A stretch of 64,000 bases of DNA, taken from the NCBI GenBank assembly GCA_016787265.1, contig JAEUVF010000008.1, positions 248,001 to 312,000 of the forward strand, read 5' to 3'. A model generated the notes under the pieces. It saw nothing but the letters and a program-made list of their open reading frames with translations. It made no database searches and was not told the origin of the DNA. The DNA comes from Flavipsychrobacter sp. (GTDB lineage Bacteria; Bacteroidota; Bacteroidia; Chitinophagales; Chitinophagaceae). Made by a program: the position numbers and the translations under genes. Positions 60,227 through 64,000 of the stretch are shown here, one piece after another. Numbering within the stretch: the first letter of the stretch is position 1; every line of letters starts with the position of its first letter.

Positions 60227-62671
60227 ATGAGATTATATTTTTTGGGTCTGCTATTCATTCTTCAATTTTTAGCAACAAACTCGTACGCCCAACAATTACC
60301 AGCTGATTTAAGTTCTGTAAGAGCTTCCCAGATTTCTGATGTACAACTACAGCGACTGGTGGATCAGGCTAACTCTAGCGATGTGTCATTAGAAGAAGTC
60401 GAATCCGAAATGCTTAGAAGAGGCTTACCTCCCAGTGAGTTAGAAATACTCAAACAACGTTTGGAATTATTAGGGCTTCGTGCTGGAGGATCAACAACTT
60501 CCAAATCAGCATCAACAGATAGTCTTGGCGTAAACAATTCTACCAAAGCCAGAAAAGTTAACCGGCCGTCAAAAGAGCTTCAATCTCTCTTTCTTGAAGA
60601 TGAAAAAAAACTACGTTTATTCGGAACCGAGTTGTTTGAAAACTCCAATCTGACTTTTGAGCCCGATTTAAGGATGGCTACTCCAGCGGGCTATGTGATA
60701 GGCCCGGATGATGAACTGCTTTTGAATATTTATGGTTTAAATGTTAGTCAGCAAACACTAAAAGTAAGTCCGGAAGGAACAGTAAACATTAAATATGCAG
60801 GGGTGACTTCTGTAACTGGCTTAAGCATTGAAGCGGCAACTTCTTTAATTAAGTCGAAGCTGTTGAAATTTTATCCTTCTCTTTCAAATGGAGCAACCAA
60901 GCTTCAATTATCACTGGGAAATATACGCAGCATACGGGTAATTCTGATTGGTGCAATTAAACGTCCGGGAACTTATACACTTCCCTCTTTGGCTACCTTG
61001 TTCAATGCATTGTATGTAAGTGGGGGCCCAACTGAAAACGGATCATTCCGGACAATTGAATTAATCCGGAATAATAAAGTTATTCAGGTTGCTGATCTGT
61101 ATGATTTTCTCATTAAGGGCGATTTGGGTTCAAATGTTCGGTTGCAGGACAATGATGTAATACGTATTCCGTTTGCAAAGAACCTGGTTACTTTAAAAGG
61201 TCAGTTGAATCGTCCGGGTATTTTCGAACTGTTGCCGAAGGACAGGCTGTCGGATGCTATTGATTTTGCTGGAGGTTTCAGAAGCAAGGCCTTTAAAGGA
61301 AGAATTACTGGTACCCGGATTTTGGATTTTTCAAGAAGTATCGTGGACGTTGCCGGTGATTCGATTTCCTATTTTGTTCCCCGAAACGGTGATGAATTTG
61401 TAATTGATTCCGTTATTAATCGCTTTAATAACAGAGTAATGATTACGGGAGCTGTTTTTAAACCTGGCGCTTATGCACTTGAGCAGGGTATGTCTCTCGT
61501 GGCATTAATCCAAAAAGCGCAAGGGGTGAAAGAAGATGTATTTGATGGTACTGCCTTCCTGATACGGACAAGACCGAATCTTACAAAAGAATATATCAAT
61601 ATCGGCTTAAAAGATGTATTAACAGGAAGGGATCCCGGAATTACACTGGTTAAAGATGACAGCGTACATGTAGCTTCCATTTTTGATTTAAAGGATAGTA
61701 TTACAGTTACTATTAACGGAGCAGTTCGAAAGCCTGGTACATTTCGGTTTGAAGATAGCCTTTCCCTGAAGGCGCTGATTATGAAGGCAGGAGGCTATGC
61801 AGATAATGCAACTGGCCTTGGAATTGAGATTTCTCGCAGAAAAAGAGATGTTGAAGTAAACCAGCCTAAAAGTAAAATCGTTGAACTAATTACTGTTAAC
61901 GCTGATCGTTCCTTAAATGATATTTCATCAGATTTGATATTAATGCCCTTTGATATTGTTACAATTAAAGAGGATCCATTTTATAAAAAGCAGATATCAA
62001 TTAAAATTACCGGAGAAGTTTTGATGCCCTCTATCTATACACTGGAGAACAGGGAAGAACGTTTGAGTTCCATCATTAAGCGTTCCGGGGGCTTATTGTA
62101 TACAGCAAATATTCAGGGAGCAAAGCTTATCCGGAAAAAGAAAGAACAGCTGGATTCAGTTGAGCTTAAGCGACTTATTTCCAGTGTACAAATGGATACC
62201 ACGATATCTACACAAGACAGTCTGGCTTTATTGAAAGATACCCGGGATGTAGCGATAGATCTTGATTATATTCTAAAACACCCGGGCTCTGCTGATGATA
62301 TTACCCTGGAAGATGGAGATGAACTGATAATTCCCCGCATTAACAACACGGTTAGCATCAATGGAGAGGTATTCAAGCCGCTTGATATCATGTTTGAGAA
62401 GGGCAAGAGTATGCGACAGTATATTGATGATGCAGGAGGGGTAACTCCTCAGGGAAGCAGACGAAGGGCTTTTATGATATATGCAAATGGAAGTGCTGCG
62501 AAGGTTAAACATCCATTCGGAATATTTAGCCGGTATCCGAAAGTTGAACCGGGCGCAACCATATTTATACCACAAAGGCCTAAGCGGGACGGGATTGATG
62601 TGGGTAAAGCAGGAATATTTATTTCAGCAATTACTGCGTTGATAACAGCTGCAGCATTGCTGACAAGATAA
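60227..62671 (+). CDS. Polysaccharide export outer-membrane protein with multiple SLBB domains
   Basis: 814 residues. Signal peptide about 1-21 (FILQFLATNSYAQ); the next ~125 residues are linker-like. A Poly_export domain (~148-232, with YVIGPDDELLLNIYG) precedes about six SLBB-type repeats marked by GxVxxPGxY-like strands: VILIGAIKRPGTYTLP, VTLKGQLNRPGIFELL, VMITGAVFKPGAYALE, VTINGAVRKPGTFRFE, IKITGEVLMPSIYTLE, VSINGEVFKPLDIMFE. A C-terminal helix (AGIFISAITALITAAALL) ends the protein. It is much larger than the Wza-like protein at 16.96 kb and belongs to a different export system, together with the Wzz-like protein downstream. Confidence 0.92.
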   Translation: MRLYFLGLLFILQFLATNSYAQQLPADLSSVRASQISDVQLQRLVDQANSSDVSLEEVESEMLRRGLPPSELEILKQRLELLGLRAGGSTTSKSASTDSLGVNNSTKARKVNRPSKELQSLFLEDEKKLRLFGTELFENSNLTFEPDLRMATPAGYVIGPDDELLLNIYGLNVSQQTLKVSPEGTVNIKYAGVTSVTGLSIEAATSLIKSKLLKFYPSLSNGATKLQLSLGNIRSIRVILIGAIKRPGTYTLPSLATLFNALYVSGGPTENGSFRTIELIRNNKVIQVADLYDFLIKGDLGSNVRLQDNDVIRIPFAKNLVTLKGQLNRPGIFELLPKDRLSDAIDFAGGFRSKAFKGRITGTRILDFSRSIVDVAGDSISYFVPRNGDEFVIDSVINRFNNRVMITGAVFKPGAYALEQGMSLVALIQKAQGVKEDVFDGTAFLIRTRPNLTKEYINIGLKDVLTGRDPGITLVKDDSVHVASIFDLKDSITVTINGAVRKPGTFRFEDSLSLKALIMKAGGYADNATGLGIEISRRKRDVEVNQPKSKIVELITVNADRSLNDISSDLILMPFDIVTIKEDPFYKKQISIKITGEVLMPSIYTLENREERLSSIIKRSGGLLYTANIQGAKLIRKKKEQLDSVELKRLISSVQMDTTISTQDSLALLKDTRDVAIDLDYILKHPGSADDITLEDGDELIIPRINNTVSINGEVFKPLDIMFEKGKSMRQYIDDAGGVTPQGSRRRAFMIYANGSAAKVKHPFGIFSRYPKVEPGATIFIPQRPKRDGIDVGKAGIFISAITALITAAALLTR

Positions 62672-62731
62672 GGGGAAGAGGTTCGGGAGAAAAAAAGCGA
62701 CAAAATATTCGGTCTTAAAAAACAATAATGG

Positions 62732-62749
62732 GACTGAGGTGGCGAAGCT
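62732..62749 (+). promoter_or_regulatory. Shared 18-base leader motif, copy B
   Basis: GACTGAGGTGGCGAAGCT, identical at 17 of 18 bases to the copy at 14618-14635. It lies 28 bases before the ATG of the Wzz-like gene, in a 106-base gap within the operon. The distances to the start codons differ between copies (8 and 28 bases). Confidence 0.55.
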
Positions 62750-62777
62750 GTGCCTGATTAATTGAATTTTAAATTAA

Positions 62778-63833
62778 ATGGAAAATAGAAAGGAAGAATA
62801 TTACACCATTAATGATCTCAATAAATTAGTTTATTGGATCTATAGAACTCTTCTAAGAAATTGGTTATTCATTCTTATATCTGGATTGGGCGGAGGAATA
62901 ATCGGGCTTATCTCTTTTTATGTACAATCTCCTAAATACGAAGCGGTTTCAACATTTATATTGGAAGAAAAGCAGTCGGGTATGGGCGGATTGAGCAGCA
63001 TTGCCTCTCAATTCGGACTGGATATTGGTGGAATTACCGGTGGAGGTAGTTTATTTGCTGGTGATAATATTTTAGATATTCTACTTTCAAAAAAAATTGT
63101 ACAGGAGGTTTTACTAACAAGAGTGAAGCAATCTGAAAAAGATAGCACCTCACTTGCGAATATATATCTTGATTTTTCAGGGCTTCGGAAAAAATGGATA
63201 AATGATACTTCACTAAGTACTATAAATATCGATAAATCTTTTGATAAGCTTAATTCAGTAGAAGACAGTGTGTTAAATATTGTGTACGATAAGATTGTAA
63301 AAAATCACTTAAGTGTTGAACGGGCCAATAAAAAAGGCTCTATAATAATTGTTACAGTAACAAGTAAAAATAAGTTGTTTTCAAAGGAGCTTAATGAACG
63401 AATCATTCGTTCATCAGCTGAATTATACTATACTATTAAAACTGGGATTACAGAGGCGAATATTCAAAAGCTTCAACGTAAATCTGATTCGTTATTAAGT
63501 TTACTGAACAATAAATCTTTTGTAGCAGCTGGTGTGGCACCATTAGATGCAAATCCGGGATTGAAAACAACACTAGTGCCAACCGAAATTGCCAATCGGG
63601 ATAAAACAGTTATTGCTACCTTGTATGCGGAAGTGACAAAAAATCTGGAGACCAGTAAGGTATTACTCTCTCAACAGTCTCCGGTAATTCAAATTTTAGA
63701 TCGGCCAGGCGAGTCTCTGTTTGACAACAAAAAAAAGATAAGTACACTTCTTATAATAGGAATTCTGGTAGGTTTTGTATTTGGTGCCACACTAATATTC
63801 TTGAAACAGCTCTTATATAAGCATGAAGGGTAA
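62778..63833 (+). CDS. Wzz-type chain-length regulator without kinase domain
   Basis: 351 residues. N-terminal helix NWLFILISGLGGGIIGLISFYV (~31-52), then a periplasmic segment with YEAVSTFILEEKQSGMGGLSS and coiled-coil regions, and a second helix LLIIGILVGFVFGATLIFL near 325-343. There is no Walker motif, so it is a class like Wzz/Vi-type co-polymerase. It pairs with the SLBB protein in the second export operon. The following gene starts within its last 11 bases. Confidence 0.9.
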   Translation: MENRKEEYYTINDLNKLVYWIYRTLLRNWLFILISGLGGGIIGLISFYVQSPKYEAVSTFILEEKQSGMGGLSSIASQFGLDIGGITGGGSLFAGDNILDILLSKKIVQEVLLTRVKQSEKDSTSLANIYLDFSGLRKKWINDTSLSTINIDKSFDKLNSVEDSVLNIVYDKIVKNHLSVERANKKGSIIIVTVTSKNKLFSKELNERIIRSSAELYYTIKTGITEANIQKLQRKSDSLLSLLNNKSFVAAGVAPLDANPGLKTTLVPTEIANRDKTVIATLYAEVTKNLETSKVLLSQQSPVIQILDRPGESLFDNKKKISTLLIIGILVGFVFGATLIFLKQLLYKHEG

Positions 63834-64000
63834 TGGCAAATTATATCCAATTTCACGGTTGATTAGAAATTTGAATATTCGGGAGCTGGCTGCGCTTAAA
63901 ACAACCTTTATATCCATTACAAATAAAGTTGTTTCATTACTGGCCATAATACTTTATGTACGGTTAACAGTACCTTATCTGGGTAATGAGCTCTTTGGAG
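63823..64000 (+). CDS. Polysaccharide flippase (Wzx-like), cut by window end
   Basis: The ATG at 63823 overlaps the Wzz-like gene. The 59 visible residues (MKGNGKLYPISRLIRN, then LKTTFISITNKVVSLLAIIL and VRLTVPYLGNELFG) match the first helix and following loop of MOP-superfamily flippases. The rest lies outside the window. It would be the flippase of the second polysaccharide system. Confidence 0.7.
   Translation, partial: MKGNGKLYPISRLIRNLNIRELAALKTTFISITNKVVSLLAIILYVRLTVPYLGNELFG

Overview
The window looks like a chromosome segment from a member of Bacteroidota, most likely close to Chitinophagaceae. Reasons: promoters of the TAnnTTTG(C) type, a large secreted protein with a type IX secretion (T9SS) C-terminal signal, a MerR/ECF/crtI-crtB-idi-crtZ-crtY carotenoid cluster of the kind seen in that phylum, and few Shine-Dalgarno sequences. 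Species cannot be named from sequence reading alone.

Layout. (1) 1-16.9 kb: first part of an exopolysaccharide/O-antigen locus: glycosyltransferases, a secreted LamG protein, an O-antigen ligase/polymerase-like membrane protein, AsnB, a WcaF-like acetyltransferase, GDP-L-fucose synthesis (gmd, fcl), a LuxR-type response regulator, and a nucleotide-sugar dehydrogenase/epimerase pair of the TviB/TviC type. (2) 16.96-34.6 kb: Wza-like lipoprotein, Wzc-like tyrosine kinase, acyltransferases, flippase, polymerase and four GT4 enzymes in a very AT-rich block, then a PglC-like phosphoglycosyl transferase. Next comes an unusual module: two KAS III enzymes, a free acyl carrier protein, a phosphopantetheinyl transferase, an SDR ketoreductase and a PglD/NeuD-like N-acyltransferase, followed by a PglE-like aminotransferase and (34.76 kb) a PglF-like 4,6-dehydratase. 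I read it as a small dedicated fatty-acid/polyketide line that builds a hydroxyacyl group for the amine of a 2,4-diamino-trideoxy sugar. (3) 36.7-38.9 kb: OafA-type acyltransferase, methyltransferase and the decayed remains of an MBOAT/DltD-type acylation locus. (4) 38.9-48.2 kb, minus strand: a histidine kinase with about nine PAS domains, its CheY-like partner, and a 1406-residue T9SS surface protein. (5) 48.2-55.4 kb: YwqE-type phosphatase, then a B12-binding MerR regulator (CarH/LitR type), an ECF sigma factor and carotenoid genes that could convert geranylgeranyl diphosphate to zeaxanthin; crtE is not in the window. (6) 55.5-59.8 kb: MarC protein, HPII-like catalase, an internally deleted iron permease, a small lipoprotein, a luciferase-like oxidoreductase. 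(7) 59.8-64 kb: a long regulatory leader and a second polysaccharide export operon (multi-SLBB outer-membrane protein, Wzz-like protein, start of a flippase).

The most notable observations are: the ACP/KAS III/SDR/PPTase module inside a diamino-sugar locus; a shared TGTTTAAW-N15-ATTAAACA inverted repeat at the merR and ECF promoters; a shared dyad at the same distance upstream of polysaccharide promoters, next to a LuxR-type regulator gene; an 18-base motif found upstream of two polysaccharide genes; arrays of short tandem units followed by their own reverse complements (7-, 9- and 14-base units); two previously hidden gene remnants; and a sharp base-composition break inside the epimerase gene. 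All functional assignments are from reading protein motifs; no database search was run.
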